DNA of 64,000 nt from assembly GCA_050948825.1 (NCBI GenBank), contig JBMNEO010000001.1, positions 1-64,000 of the forward strand, in the 5' to 3' direction. The notes below the pieces were generated by a model. It was not told the origin of the DNA and searched no databases. It saw only the letters and a list, made by a program, of their open reading frames with translations. This stretch comes from DUQX01 sp050948825. Lineage in GTDB: Bacteria; Bacillota; Dethiobacteria; DTU022; UBA8154. The stretch's first letter is position 1, and the number at the start of each line of letters is the position of its first letter. Below, in pieces: positions 24,786 through 33,676 of the stretch. The position numbers were made by a program, and so were the translations under genes.

Positions 24786-25130
24786 TTATCTATTCCCTCC
24801 TTTCCCAACGTTTTCCAGAAAGTCAGCTCAATACCTCCGCCAGATTCCTGTATATGCCTTCAATAAATATCATACTGCTAATAACATACCGCTTTTGTTT
24901 TTAAGGGGTGTAACCGGCGCCCGCCGGGCACACCGTGTTATTACTGAATTGTTCATTGTCATTCTCTCAGTTATCTTTTACCACCCGGAAGAGTGGGCGT
25001 TCGGTTCCTTAACCCGCCACAATGCCGGGATGCTGGTGCGACAAGGGAGAATCCTCCCAAAGGGCACTCGAAGTCTTACTGCTTCCGACTTTATCCGGCT
25101 GCCAGGCTGTCTGGCAGCCGGATAGCCATC
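24786..25130. other. Intercistronic region with strong hairpin
   Basis: No gene. Contains the hairpin 25092-25124 just behind the upstream stop; the remainder shows nothing recognisable. Confidence 0.6.
25092..25124 (-). terminator. Perfect 14-bp intercistronic hairpin without T run
   Basis: TATCCGGCTGCCAG pairs exactly with CTGGCAGCCGGATA over a 5-base loop, 7 bases behind a TasA-like stop codon. No T run follows, so mRNA 3'-end protection or partial termination is more likely than full termination. Confidence 0.7.
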
Positions 25131-25823
25131 CTAGCTTGATGCTTCTGTCTCTCCAAAGGGGCACACGAAGTCATCCGGCAGCTCGGGTGCGGGAGCGTTG
25201 TTGGTGGTCTGCCCAGCTATTACGCCGAAGACGAGATTGATTTTGGAGCCCTGATAATCGTTTCCGGTCCCCTCCCCGGGCAACGTGACTTCAACATCGT
25301 AAGTTAAAGACTCGCCGGGTGCCAGTTCAGCTAAACCAAACTTCAGGGGTTTTTGATCTTTGGGAAGTATGTCATTATAGAAAACGCTTTCTCCAAGATT
25401 AAAATCATCCCAGGTTGCGCCTCTGACCGAAATTTTGAAGTTTAATACATCGGAGAGACCCTTGTTGCCGTAGCCTTTATCAGCAAGCATTTGTGTCATG
25501 CCTGGATATTCATTATCAAGAGCATCGTTTAATTGGCCTTTGATATCTTCCCAGCAAAGGTAACCCATGAACTGAAGGTTCTTTGAGCCTTCATTGACAA
25601 CTACGAATGAACCCTTTTCCACATCGCCGGGGTTCATGTTATTAATTTCTAAATCTTCTTCTCCTTCAAGGTTGAGCTCATCAATGGCAATCAGCAGTGT
25701 CCCCGCGCTAAAGGTTACCTCATCCGAAACATCGCTGTCCGTGAACCAGGCCATGGTCGCGCCGCCGATAACGGCTGCCGCCAGGGCGATAACCAACAAA
25801 CTTACCAACATTCTGCTTTTCAT
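25131..25823 (-). CDS. TasA/camelysin-like secreted protein under a c-di-GMP-I riboswitch
   Basis: A 230-residue protein. Signal segment ends GGATMAWFTDSDVSDEVTFSAGTL; the mature part has NNMNPGDVEKGSFVVVNEGSKNLQF and TGNDYQGSKINLVFGVIAGQTTNN, the standard TasA/camelysin core with no extra domain or anchor. This is the simplest member in the locus and likely the main fibre subunit. GGAGGG precedes the ATG by 6 bases. A c-di-GMP-I-type aptamer occupies its leader (25862-25950), so expression should respond to c-di-GMP. Confidence 0.87.
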   Translation of the reverse strand: MKSRMLVSLLVIALAAAVIGGATMAWFTDSDVSDEVTFSAGTLLIAIDELNLEGEEDLEINNMNPGDVEKGSFVVVNEGSKNLQFMGYLCWEDIKGQLNDALDNEYPGMTQMLADKGYGNKGLSDVLNFKISVRGATWDDFNLGESVFYNDILPKDQKPLKFGLAELAPGESLTYDVEVTLPGEGTGNDYQGSKINLVFGVIAGQTTNNAPAPELPDDFVCPFGETEASS

Positions 25824-25861
25824 TTTTTTCCCTCCATTAATTTTTTTTGGATTTTTTTAAA

Positions 25862-25950
25862 CCCCATCTGGCGGCCAGGCTGCCATTCTATGGAAAGGCC
25901 CTGTGGCTTTGCGCCCCTGCCTTTCGGCAGGTTTGCCCTTTTCAGAAACC
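25862..25950 (-). promoter_or_regulatory. Cyclic-di-GMP-I (GEMM) riboswitch candidate A
   Basis: The minus strand shows the GEMM landmarks in order: GGGCAAACCTGCC, a GAAA tetraloop, GGCAGGGGCGCAAAGCC, ACAGGGCC, and the second-arm GGCAGCCTGGCC. It ends about 40 bases before the start codon, next to the ribosome binding site, and no terminator is visible, suggesting control of translation. The closing stem P1 is short. Confidence 0.8.
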
Positions 25951-26067
25951 TGCACACTCTTCGTTTAAACAAGTCCACATCTTTTCCACTGCGTTTAGCG
26001 GGCATCACCCCTTTCAGGTTGATATATTTTAACAGGCGCCGATACGGCTTTTCCCTGCTGATTGCAT

Positions 26068-27073
26068 TTACTGTTCACCCGGCCAGTTCGGCCATATTTC
26101 CCTTGCTGCCCCGTGGGTAGCCTGCACGGACTCGGCTTTCAAGCTGGACGGTCGTAAGCTCCCGTCCGCAGACTCTTCGTCCAGGCAGCCTCTCAGCACC
26201 AGCGTTACCTCTTCGCCGCTTCTTACCGGTTCGATGTAGTAGAACCAGCCGTCAGGAGGTTCGCCTTCTTCCCAGGGAGAGCCTTCCGGCAACGTCCAGT
26301 TAATTGTACCTTCCACCGTAGTTTCGGAACCTTTGGTAAGGCAGGAATGAACCGCTATTAATCCCGGCGGGATGCCCGATGGGAAGTCCGATAGATCAAT
26401 CTCATGGGTGTAGCTCTCCGCCAGGTAATGGTATTTCTTATAATCGAAATGGCCCGGTATGGGGTTATTGCCTTGCCGGCTAAAGGAAAACCATCTACTG
26501 TATCTGCAAGATGAACGTGAGAGTCGATCATCTTCCAGCCGTCTTTTGTTTGGAGCTCGACGTAAAGTTTCCCGCTTTCCTGCCATACCCTGACCGTTCC
26601 GGCATCGATATTTTGACCTGCCAGCAATCTTACCGTCTTTTCTAAACCGTCATATTCAAAATACATCGCCCAGTTGCCCTGCCGGCCCTCATTAAAGGGG
26701 GGACCCTCTCCCCAGGCGGTTTCATCCTTTTCAGGTAAACCCGGTGAAGGTATCCTTCGGGGCAGGCGCGGAAAAAGGCTGTCTTGGTGCCGGTGTTTTT
26801 AAAGGTCCAGCTCAGCTCCTTGCATTCACCGGCCATCCACGTTAAGGCTTGGCCTTCATTGTCACTTTCGCTTTCCTCGCCGCCTTCGGGCTCCCCGTCC
26901 CCTTCGGTAATCACGGAAGCATCCGTTACTTCAAACTCCAGGGTCCCCACGACCATCTCCGCTGCGGAAGGAATGGTATAGTCGTCGGTAAACCAGGCCA
27001 TCGTTGTCCCGGCGACAACAAGAACGGTAACGAGGGAGATAACGATCAGGCTCCTTACGGCACTTATTTTCAT
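26068..27073 (-). pseudogene. TasA-like secreted protein broken by two frameshifts
   Basis: Piece 1 (27073 to about 26757) encodes a signal segment with GTTMAWFTDDYTIPSAAEMVVGTLEF and a Trp-containing core. The frame then shifts: ETAWGEGPPFNEGRQGNW leads into MYFEYDGLEKTVRL and on to about 26480. A second shift enters HFDYKKYHYLAESYTHEIDL and runs to the stop at 26068, ending ESVQATHGAAREIWPNW, which matches the ending of the 404-residue paralogue. Joined, the pieces give one protein of about 330 residues. It directly follows the sipW gene. Either inactivated or affected by sequence errors. Confidence 0.8.
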
Positions 27074-27834
27074 GGGTTCTTACATCCTTTCTCCTCGGAG
27101 AGAGGGCTGCTCTCCTTTTTTTTCTTTGCCGCTTTTTCCGCTTCCCACTCCGCAGCGTAGCGGAAAAGGTTGCGCAGTTCAAAGATGATGATCAGGACTC
27201 CCGGAATCATTACCAGGGAGATTATCCCGGTTTTGCTCTGGCCGAAATCCATCAGGTATCCGGCGTAAGGAACGGCATGCTCGACCCTGCCGACGACCTT
27301 GTCCGCCATGACGGGGTTCTGATCGTTCACGTCGTTGGCGTCTCCGCGGGTGATGAAGCTGAGACCGCCGTCGCGGTTGACCTGCACCACGCGGTGGGTG
27401 GTCAGCGCCCCTTCACCGGAGGAGGGGCGGAAGGTGATGATATCACCCTCGACGATGTTCTCCGGGTTTTCAGGCTTGAGAAGGATCAGGCTGCCGGCGT
27501 CAAAGGCCGGGCTCATGCTGCCGCTGAGAACGATATACATCTGGTAGCCGAACACCCGGGGCGCGCCGCCGCCGGAGAGCCTGCTCTGCACCATGGAGTA
27601 GACCAGGACCACCATGATGATCAGGATACAGGCAAAAACGATATTCTCCACCAGGTTGAAGGCTTTTTTCAGGCCGCTCTGCCGCTTTTTGCCCTTTGCG
27701 ACGGTTTCCGCCTCTGCTGTGCTGCTGCAGGCGGCTGTCTGCTCTTCCTGAAAATCCGTTTCCCGGGAGTGCGTTTCAGCAAGGTTTTTTTCTGCAGTTG
27801 TTGGAGAAATATTGCTGTTAAGTTCTTCTCCCAT
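27070..27834 (-). CDS. sipW: SipW-type signal peptidase I (S26B)
   Basis: A 254-residue protein when started at MGEELNSN, which has AAGGGGG about 9 bases upstream; an ATG 13 codons earlier is possible. After a polar N-terminus of about 65 residues comes a membrane helix, then VLSGSMSPAFDAGSLIL with the nucleophile serine, ALTTHRVVQV with the base histidine, and TRGDANDVNDQNPV. A second helix and a Lys-rich tail close the protein. This is the ER/archaeal-type peptidase that in Bacillus processes TasA and TapA. It overlaps the next matrix gene by 4 bases and follows the 832-residue surface protein. Confidence 0.93.
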   Translation of the reverse strand: MGEELNSNISPTTAEKNLAETHSRETDFQEEQTAACSSTAEAETVAKGKKRQSGLKKAFNLVENIVFACILIIMVVLVYSMVQSRLSGGGAPRVFGYQMYIVLSGSMSPAFDAGSLILLKPENPENIVEGDIITFRPSSGEGALTTHRVVQVNRDGGLSFITRGDANDVNDQNPVMADKVVGRVEHAVPYAGYLMDFGQSKTGIISLVMIPGVLIIIFELRNLFRYAAEWEAEKAAKKKKESSPLSEEKGCKNP

Positions 27835-27899
27835 TTCCGGTTTGCCCCCTTTAAGGCTATATTGTTTCGGCATCCGTTATCGGCATCCATGAAACTAAT

Positions 27900-30398
27900 C
27901 TATTTGTCCGGGTTGTTATTTTCTTCCTCGTCTTTGCCGGCGGTGCTGTCGGTTAGATCTTCATCTTCATCTTCACCGTCGCCGGTAATTTCTTCTTCGC
28001 CGTTATTAACGTCATTGTTGCCTTCATCATCTTCATTATCGCTATTATCGTCAGCAGCATCAGCACCATCAGCACCATCAGCACCATCAGCACCATCAGC
28101 GCTATCTTTATCGTCATCGATCACGCCGCCGCTTCCGTCAGCATCACCGTTGTTCTCATCATCGTCGTTATCTTCTTCTTCTTCATCTTCGTTATTACTG
28201 TCGCCGCCATCATCTTCTTCTGCAGGCGGTTCTTCCAGGGCGGGAGGTTCTTCTTCCTTCCCGGGAGGAGTCTCATCTTCTTCACCGCTGTCTCCTCCAC
28301 CGTTTTCGTCTCCGTTATTTCCTTCCCCGTCGTTTTCGCCCTCGCCCTCTGCGGGGGGTACAGGCTCTTCAGCGGCCGGATCGGTTGGAGCCGGCAAGGC
28401 GAGGTTGACTTTTAGCTCGCCGGTGAGGAGAGTACTATTCTGCTCCGCCGCTTCTTTATCTTCTTCATCTTCCAGAGCCACTGTTATTTCTTCGTCTCCC
28501 TGGCAAGATACCAGTATGACGATCTCTCCTTCTGCGGAGCTGGAATCTACGGTCAGCTCGCCGTTTTCTGTCAGGCTGACCCCTTCATGCTCCTGCTGGA
28601 GCCGGAAGAGGGCATTTTGCAGAGGCTGCCGGTTGTTATCCAGGGCCGTGTAGGTAACGTTTATGGCCTCTTCCCCGGCGGGGATGAGGATGAGCGTTTC
28701 GCCCTCGATAATAAGGCGCTCTTCCCCTGCAGGGGGGCTCTCAATTTTTTCTTCTTCCCGCTCTTCCCGGGCCGGTGCTTCCAGTGTAACCGAAAGGCTT
28801 CCGCTGATCCCCGGGTCGCGCACGGAGGTGGCCAGCACCGTTATATTTCCGGAGGCAGCGTGCTGTTCCACGGTTAGAATCCCTTCTGCGTCAAGGGATA
28901 TGCCGCTGCCGGCTGCGCTTTCCAGGCTCCAGGTTACCGGTTCGTTTTCAAGGACGGTTCCTTCCGCGTCAAGGACGAGTGCCCGGTAGTACTGCCGGAG
29001 GGGTTCCCCTTCGGGGATGACCATCGTTTCGGTGCCGGTTACCTCTACCGCCCCGATCCGGATGGTATGCAGCAGGATTTCTTTTTCCTGGCTAAGGGGG
29101 TTGCCCACGCCAGCAAATTCAAGCCGGGCGGCCAGGGTAAAGGATTCCGCCGCGGCATCGCTTGTAACGCTTACAAGCCCTGTTTCGTCTGCGCAGATGC
29201 CGTTTGTCTCTTCCGGCAGTTCCCAGGTGACGCCGGTCAGCGTGAGCCCTGCGGGAGGTTCAACCGTGTACTGCTCCAGGGCGGTTTCTCCCGGGAGGGG
29301 GATGGTGATGGTATCCGCGCCGGTAATAATGGATGCGGGCTTTTCATACAGCGCTATTGTTTTCTGTGACGCCAGGATTCTTCCTTCGAGTTCGATGGCG
29401 GCCAGGATGGTCACGTAGCCGGGGGCCGCATTTGAATATACGGTCAGCGCTCCTGTTTCGCAGTCTATTTCCACGCCTTCCAGCACTTCCGGGGCAGCAG
29501 GGGTTTCAAGAGCCCACCTGGCTCCTTCGAGTAAAGCCCCGTCCTGGTTTTCCAAAAGGTATGTTTTTACGATTGTTTCACCGGGATCCGGGATGAAGAA
29601 GGCATCGGGGCCGGTGATGGCGGTTTCTTTTGTTTCGTAGCTGCCTTTTAATTTAATCGTTGCTTCGCCTGCAAAGAGGAAACGGTCCAGCCCGCCGGCG
29701 TAGCCTTCGCCGGATATGCCGAAGGTAACCAGCTCCATCGCCTCGCCCGTCTCTTCGAACCAGGCGGCAAGTTCTTCGCGGTCAAAATCGACAACCAGCG
29801 TTCCGTCTTCGTTTAGCTCACCGGAAAGGGCAAATGTTGAGTTCTCGTTGTAGTGCAGCTCGACAGAGGGGACGTAGATCTCTCCGGGATCGAAGCCGTC
29901 TTCCAGCCGGATCTCGGCCTGGACTCTGTCTTCGCCGGAGAGCTTTTCTTCAATGCTTTCCAGGTCTGCTCCGAAGAGGGCACCCAGGGAACCGGTACTC
30001 AGGCCGGCTGCGTTCAGGCTGCGGCTGCGGTTAAGACCGGTGCCGGGGTTTGAGGAAGGGTTCTCGCTGCCTGCCGCAAAACCCATAAGCATCATTTCGC
30101 CGCCGCCCGGGGTGCCTATGCCGCCCAGTGTGCCTGCGCTGCCGGGACTGCTTGTACCGTCCGTATCTGATTCGCTTCCGCTTTCTTCATTTTCTTCGAT
30201 GAGGAATTTATCGACAAAGAAAACATTGGCTTTTGTCTTGCCGTCAGCTTTTACAATGGTGAAGGTCAGCACTTCGGACTCCGCGCCGGCCGTAAAGTAG
30301 GCATAGGTCACGGGAAGCTTCACGATGGAGCAAAGCATGACAAGTATTGTAAAGATCGCCGCTGTCTGCATAATGTTTTTCTTAATCCTGGCTTTCAT
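27900..30398 (-). CDS. Large secreted protein with Ig-like repeats and acidic tail
   Basis: An 832-residue protein starting at MKARIKKNIM, chosen because GAGGAGGAAG lies 5 bases upstream; an earlier in-frame ATG has none. The signal segment ends PVTYAYFTAGAESEVLTF, a SipW-type context. From about residue 240 there are at least four bacterial Ig-like units, each starting near ITGxDxxxIPxPGE and ending in a strand such as AAPGYVTILAAIE. The last 170 residues are Asp/Glu/Asn/Gly-rich, including four GAD repeats. No sortase motif or membrane anchor is present, so it may be released or bound by charge. First gene of matrix locus 2. Confidence 0.8.
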   Translation of the reverse strand: MKARIKKNIMQTAAIFTILVMLCSIVKLPVTYAYFTAGAESEVLTFTIVKADGKTKANVFFVDKFLIEENEESGSESDTDGTSSPGSAGTLGGIGTPGGGEMMLMGFAAGSENPSSNPGTGLNRSRSLNAAGLSTGSLGALFGADLESIEEKLSGEDRVQAEIRLEDGFDPGEIYVPSVELHYNENSTFALSGELNEDGTLVVDFDREELAAWFEETGEAMELVTFGISGEGYAGGLDRFLFAGEATIKLKGSYETKETAITGPDAFFIPDPGETIVKTYLLENQDGALLEGARWALETPAAPEVLEGVEIDCETGALTVYSNAAPGYVTILAAIELEGRILASQKTIALYEKPASIITGADTITIPLPGETALEQYTVEPPAGLTLTGVTWELPEETNGICADETGLVSVTSDAAAESFTLAARLEFAGVGNPLSQEKEILLHTIRIGAVEVTGTETMVIPEGEPLRQYYRALVLDAEGTVLENEPVTWSLESAAGSGISLDAEGILTVEQHAASGNITVLATSVRDPGISGSLSVTLEAPAREEREEEKIESPPAGEERLIIEGETLILIPAGEEAINVTYTALDNNRQPLQNALFRLQQEHEGVSLTENGELTVDSSSAEGEIVILVSCQGDEEITVALEDEEDKEAAEQNSTLLTGELKVNLALPAPTDPAAEEPVPPAEGEGENDGEGNNGDENGGGDSGEEDETPPGKEEEPPALEEPPAEEDDGGDSNNEDEEEEDNDDDENNGDADGSGGVIDDDKDSADGADGADGADGADAADDNSDNEDDEGNNDVNNGEEEITGDGEDEDEDLTDSTAGKDEEENNNPDK
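28056..28100 (-). repeat. 9-bp tandem repeat encoding GAD units
   Basis: ATCAGCACC is repeated four times on the plus strand within the acidic tail of the large surface protein. The copy number could vary by slippage without breaking the frame. Confidence 0.8.
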
Positions 30399-30572
30399 GA
30401 TCTTCCTCCTCATCTTTCTTTGCCGGTAAAGACGCAGGCGTTGTTGTAGTTTGGTCAACGGTAATCCCTTCCTTGATTTCAACTATATTAAACTTACACT
30501 TATTCAGCGCGGGCAACATCCTTTTATAGGATTATTTTTCAGTATTAAATTGGATAATTTTAATATAATCCT

Positions 30573-30592
30573 AAAGGATAATGCCGGTGCAT
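30573..30592 (-). promoter_or_regulatory. Copy B of the CTTTAGGATTAT motif
   Basis: ATCCTTTAGGATTATATT on the minus strand is palindromic (ATATAATCC / GGATAAT) and lies about 180 bases before the large surface-protein gene. Confidence 0.4.
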
Positions 30593-30595
30593 GCT

Positions 30596-31189
30596 TCAAC
30601 CTGACAGCGCATAAAAAGGTTCTTCAAACTCCACTCCGTAGCTGTACTGCCATTCGTCGTGGTCCCCTGTTGCAAGAAGGTGCTCTCTCACCACTTTTCC
30701 CTTCATGCCGGTGGAGATCTCCCTTTCCCTGTTCAGGGATATTTCGAAAAAAAGCTGAAGTTCACCCATCAACTCGAGGGGGGTTTTTACCATCAGAAGC
30801 GCCCCGCCCCTCGATATGTTTAGGATTTTGGCCTGCTTGAAGCTATTCACGTCTACTTTCTCGGACAGCAGGACGTACTCCGCCCTGTAATTGACAGGGA
30901 TCCGCCCGGATTTTCTGCGCTGCCAGCGCTGTTCCTCACCCAGTTGCTTGAGGATGCAGGCGCCTCCGTCCAGTACTTCCAGCACGGTCGCACGGATTAT
31001 ATAGAGCGCGTCCTCCCGCTGAGGGGCTTCCAGAGTAATTTCGTCACCGGGATATAAACTCAGAACCGACATGATTGCCAGCGAGAATTCCTTTTCACCT
31101 GCGGTCACTGCGGTCATTATTACTGCATCACCTGATGTATTCTTTTTTCTGTCAATGATCTTGACCTCGTTGCCGGGTTTTAAGAGCAT
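30596..31189 (-). CDS. PilZ-domain c-di-GMP receptor (YcgR-like)
   Basis: A 197-residue protein if started at MLLKPGNEV (GAGGTG 8 bases upstream). The N-terminal part resembles the YcgR_N-type beta-barrel; the C-terminal half is PilZ with the nucleotide-binding RRKSGRIP (R-x-x-x-R) and NISRGGALL (the N/D-x-S-x-x-G motif). Both binding motifs look intact, so it should bind c-di-GMP. YcgR-like proteins control motility or surface organelles; here it sits between matrix loci and follows the coiled-coil protein with a 37-base gap. Confidence 0.88.
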   Translation of the reverse strand: MLLKPGNEVKIIDRKKNTSGDAVIMTAVTAGEKEFSLAIMSVLSLYPGDEITLEAPQREDALYIIRATVLEVLDGGACILKQLGEEQRWQRRKSGRIPVNYRAEYVLLSEKVDVNSFKQAKILNISRGGALLMVKTPLELMGELQLFFEISLNREREISTGMKGKVVREHLLATGDHDEWQYSYGVEFEEPFYALSG

Positions 31190-31226
31190 CCGGAGTATCA
31201 CCTCATTTATCTGGCATCCACCTTAA

Positions 31227-33386
31227 CTAATGCAGCATTTCTTCAAGCAGTTCTTCCTTATTCATAAGTCCTAGCAGCGCCCTTCCCATCTTCGCCACAG
31301 TATCTGCCTTTGGGATCCAGGACGGTTCAAGCTCAAGCTGGGGATTTTTGCTCAATTCAAGTGCTGCAATATCATCCTTTGCGGATACAATTTTTTCTTT
31401 GGTCATGATTATTCTTTCCAGAGTATCTATAGCCCGCCTGCATATGGAAATTCCTGCAGAAACCGGGCTTTCATCCCCGTATTTCACAGCCAATTTCTCC
31501 AGCTCGTCTCTGGCAGTTAGCATATGGTGGCGCAGTTCGCTTTTGCGGGGAGAATCTGTTTCACTTTTTTTCTCGATCTTCTCGTGGAGTGTTATCCAGC
31601 GCCCCGCAAGTTTAACAGCTTCTTTAAGCCGGGACAGCGCCTGCCAGGAACCGGAAATATGGAAAATATCAGTGCAATCCTCCCCTTGAATATTGGAGTA
31701 GACTTTTGCCAGTTCTTTTTTCAGGTTGTCCTCTTCCTGCAGGTATTCTACAAGCTCTCGGACTCCATCCAGGAGCTTTTCATTGTTAGACTTAACCGGA
31801 TCTAACAGCCTGTAAGCCAGGCCTTTTTCATCTTTCAGGAGCTTCTCCCACAGCTTCGATGCGAGCGGGGATGCGGGGCTGAGCTTCTGATTGCGTTTTT
31901 GCCAGCTTTGTGCTTCATAGGATAAAATCCGGAATTTCTTGTCCCAAACACTGCCGCCTGTGTTATGCTGGGCCGCAAGGGTTGCGGATATTTTACTGAA
32001 GCCGCTGAGTCCCGGGGGGAGATCATTAAGCTGCCCGATCAGTTGCAGGGCACCGCTTCCGGGGGCGATGAAAGCCGGCTTCAGCAAAGAGGCATACATC
32101 AGCAGTGCCAGGGACAATTTTCTTTCTTCTATCGGCTCCTTTTCAAGTAACGTTACAAAATCATGGTTTTTATAGATATATGAAAGCCAGGTTCCGGCCG
32201 GGCCGCCGTCACCTTCGATAATTTCGGCCAGTTCGGCAGCTTGTAATAGCCTGGAGGGAAAGGGGGCATCTCCGTATTGCTGCTCGGAATAACAGGAAAG
32301 CCAGTAGGCAGGGCCAAGCTTACCTTCCTTTATGAGTTGAATTATTTGCCCGGAGAGCTTGCTGCTATAGCCGGGGCAGAGGCCGGTGTCGGGATTGGGG
32401 CCGGGGCTAGCGCCGGCAATAATACTGGAAATGGGCCCGTGCCTCTGGTGCTCCCGGCCGCCGGCGCCGGCAGATGGTTTTGTTTCCGCTGCGATGTACT
32501 CCTCTGCTGCTGCTTCTGCTTCTATTACTTCTGTTTCTGCTTCTGCTTCTATTACTTCTGTTTCTGCTTCTGCTTCTATTACTTCTGTTTCTGCTTCTGC
32601 TTCTGTTGTCTCTGCTTCAGTTGCTGCTGCAGCTTTTTCCGCCGCCTGCAACTCTGCCTCCGTCGCGGGCTGCTCCGTTTCCACTGTTTCTTCCTGTTCA
32701 GCTGTTTCTTCCTGCAACTGAACGCCCTCCTCATTGTCGCTGCTTTCGTCTTGCTGAAAAAGCAAACTCTTCCTTGCTGCTGCCACGGAAAGAAGGATTC
32801 CAAATTCCCCGGCAGCTGCCTGAAATAATCCGGCTGCCTCTTCATGATCCGGTCGCTCTTCAGCAAGCTTTAAAAGAGCGTTTAACGGGTGAACCCCTGC
32901 GGCAAGCCGGTTGCGTAATTTGGCCGTTTCCGTATTTTCCGGATCTCCAGAAAGGATCGCTTCATAATGGGTGAGCTTGTCCCTGAAACGATCCAATTCG
33001 GCAAGAGATTCCTTACCCGTCAAACTCATTTTCTTGCACTTTTTAATAATTGCCTGTACCCGCCGGTTTTGCTCCTCCAGCATGCTTAAATAAACCAGGT
33101 GGTCAGCAAGGCTGTGCCAGATTTTCTCTATTTTGGCATATGCATTGTTTCCTTCGGTGATCTTTGGCAGTATTAAATCATCTGCTCCCCTGTCATAATC
33201 TTCAGAGAGCAACTTGAATACGTCCAGTTGATTGGCGACATCCTGTTGAGAAAGATGTTCCGGCGGTAAATCGGGTTTTTTCGGGCTTTCCCCTTCCTCT
33301 ACCAACCTGATGCCCAGTTTTTTAAATCTTTCTATCAGCTCTGTTATCTGCAAATGTAACTTATCCAGCCGCTTTTCCCGATCCAT
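31227..33386 (-). CDS. Large helical/coiled-coil protein of unknown function
   Basis: A 719-residue protein without signal peptide or membrane helix. Three parts: an N-terminal helical region (1-215) rich in heptad-like Leu patterns, a low-complexity Glu/Ala/Thr linker (about 215-310) with exact EAEAETEVI repeats, and a helical C-terminal region (about 335-719). I recognise no catalytic motif. It is cytoplasmic by sequence. It lies between the sortase gene and the PilZ gene on the same strand, and carries a copy of the GGATTAT motif upstream, so a role linked to the surface programme is possible but unproven. Confidence 0.6.
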   Translation of the reverse strand: MDREKRLDKLHLQITELIERFKKLGIRLVEEGESPKKPDLPPEHLSQQDVANQLDVFKLLSEDYDRGADDLILPKITEGNNAYAKIEKIWHSLADHLVYLSMLEEQNRRVQAIIKKCKKMSLTGKESLAELDRFRDKLTHYEAILSGDPENTETAKLRNRLAAGVHPLNALLKLAEERPDHEEAAGLFQAAAGEFGILLSVAAARKSLLFQQDESSDNEEGVQLQEETAEQEETVETEQPATEAELQAAEKAAAATEAETTEAEAETEVIEAEAETEVIEAEAETEVIEAEAAAEEYIAAETKPSAGAGGREHQRHGPISSIIAGASPGPNPDTGLCPGYSSKLSGQIIQLIKEGKLGPAYWLSCYSEQQYGDAPFPSRLLQAAELAEIIEGDGGPAGTWLSYIYKNHDFVTLLEKEPIEERKLSLALLMYASLLKPAFIAPGSGALQLIGQLNDLPPGLSGFSKISATLAAQHNTGGSVWDKKFRILSYEAQSWQKRNQKLSPASPLASKLWEKLLKDEKGLAYRLLDPVKSNNEKLLDGVRELVEYLQEEDNLKKELAKVYSNIQGEDCTDIFHISGSWQALSRLKEAVKLAGRWITLHEKIEKKSETDSPRKSELRHHMLTARDELEKLAVKYGDESPVSAGISICRRAIDTLERIIMTKEKIVSAKDDIAALELSKNPQLELEPSWIPKADTVAKMGRALLGLMNKEELLEEMLH
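32505..32610 (-). repeat. 27-bp tandem repeat encoding EAEAETEVI
   Basis: Three near-perfect 27-base units (TCTGCTTCTGCTTCTATTAC + TTCTGTT on the plus strand), plus partial flanking units. Divisible by three, so length changes keep the frame. Confidence 0.88.
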
Positions 33387-33582
33387 CTTTTTTGCACCGC
33401 CTGTAAATTAATAATTTGTTACAGCACCAGGCTCCACAACAAGCCCGGAACCAGGTTCTCCTGATGAGCAATATCTGCAGTCCGGTTTCATACTCAACGC
33501 TATTACTATTCTATTTTTTTCTACAAATAAACTCATTACGCTTAAGTCCCAACTCTCATACTTAAAAAGATCATTTTTATAT

Positions 33583-33602
33583 AATCCCAAAGGATTATAT
33601 GG
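33583..33602 (-). promoter_or_regulatory. Copy C of the CTTTRGGATTAT motif
   Basis: ATATAATCCTTTGGGATTATAT on the minus strand, a near-perfect palindrome about 200 bases before the coiled-coil protein gene. Confidence 0.45.
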
Positions 33603-33603
33603 G

Positions 33604-33630
33604 ATAAAAAAAGAACAGGTAACCTGTCCT
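33604..33630 (-). terminator. Rho-independent terminator behind sortase gene
   Basis: On the minus strand GGACAGG pairs with CCTGTTC, followed by TTTTTTT. About 45 bases downstream of the sortase stop. Confidence 0.75.
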
Positions 33631-33676
33631 TATACTTCTTTCTTGAACAAGGCAGGAATCCTGTCCTATTATAGTT

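Noticed and set aside
28056..28100. Regular repeats as a CRISPR array
   Set aside because: Units are only 9 bases without spacers and encode GAD; they are coding microsatellites. The same applies to 32505-32610 and 57858-57905.
27277..28653. 458-codon plus-strand frame opposite sipW and the acidic tail
   Set aside because: The Ser-rich sequence is the complement of Asp/Glu codons; no ribosome binding site, and it spans two real genes.
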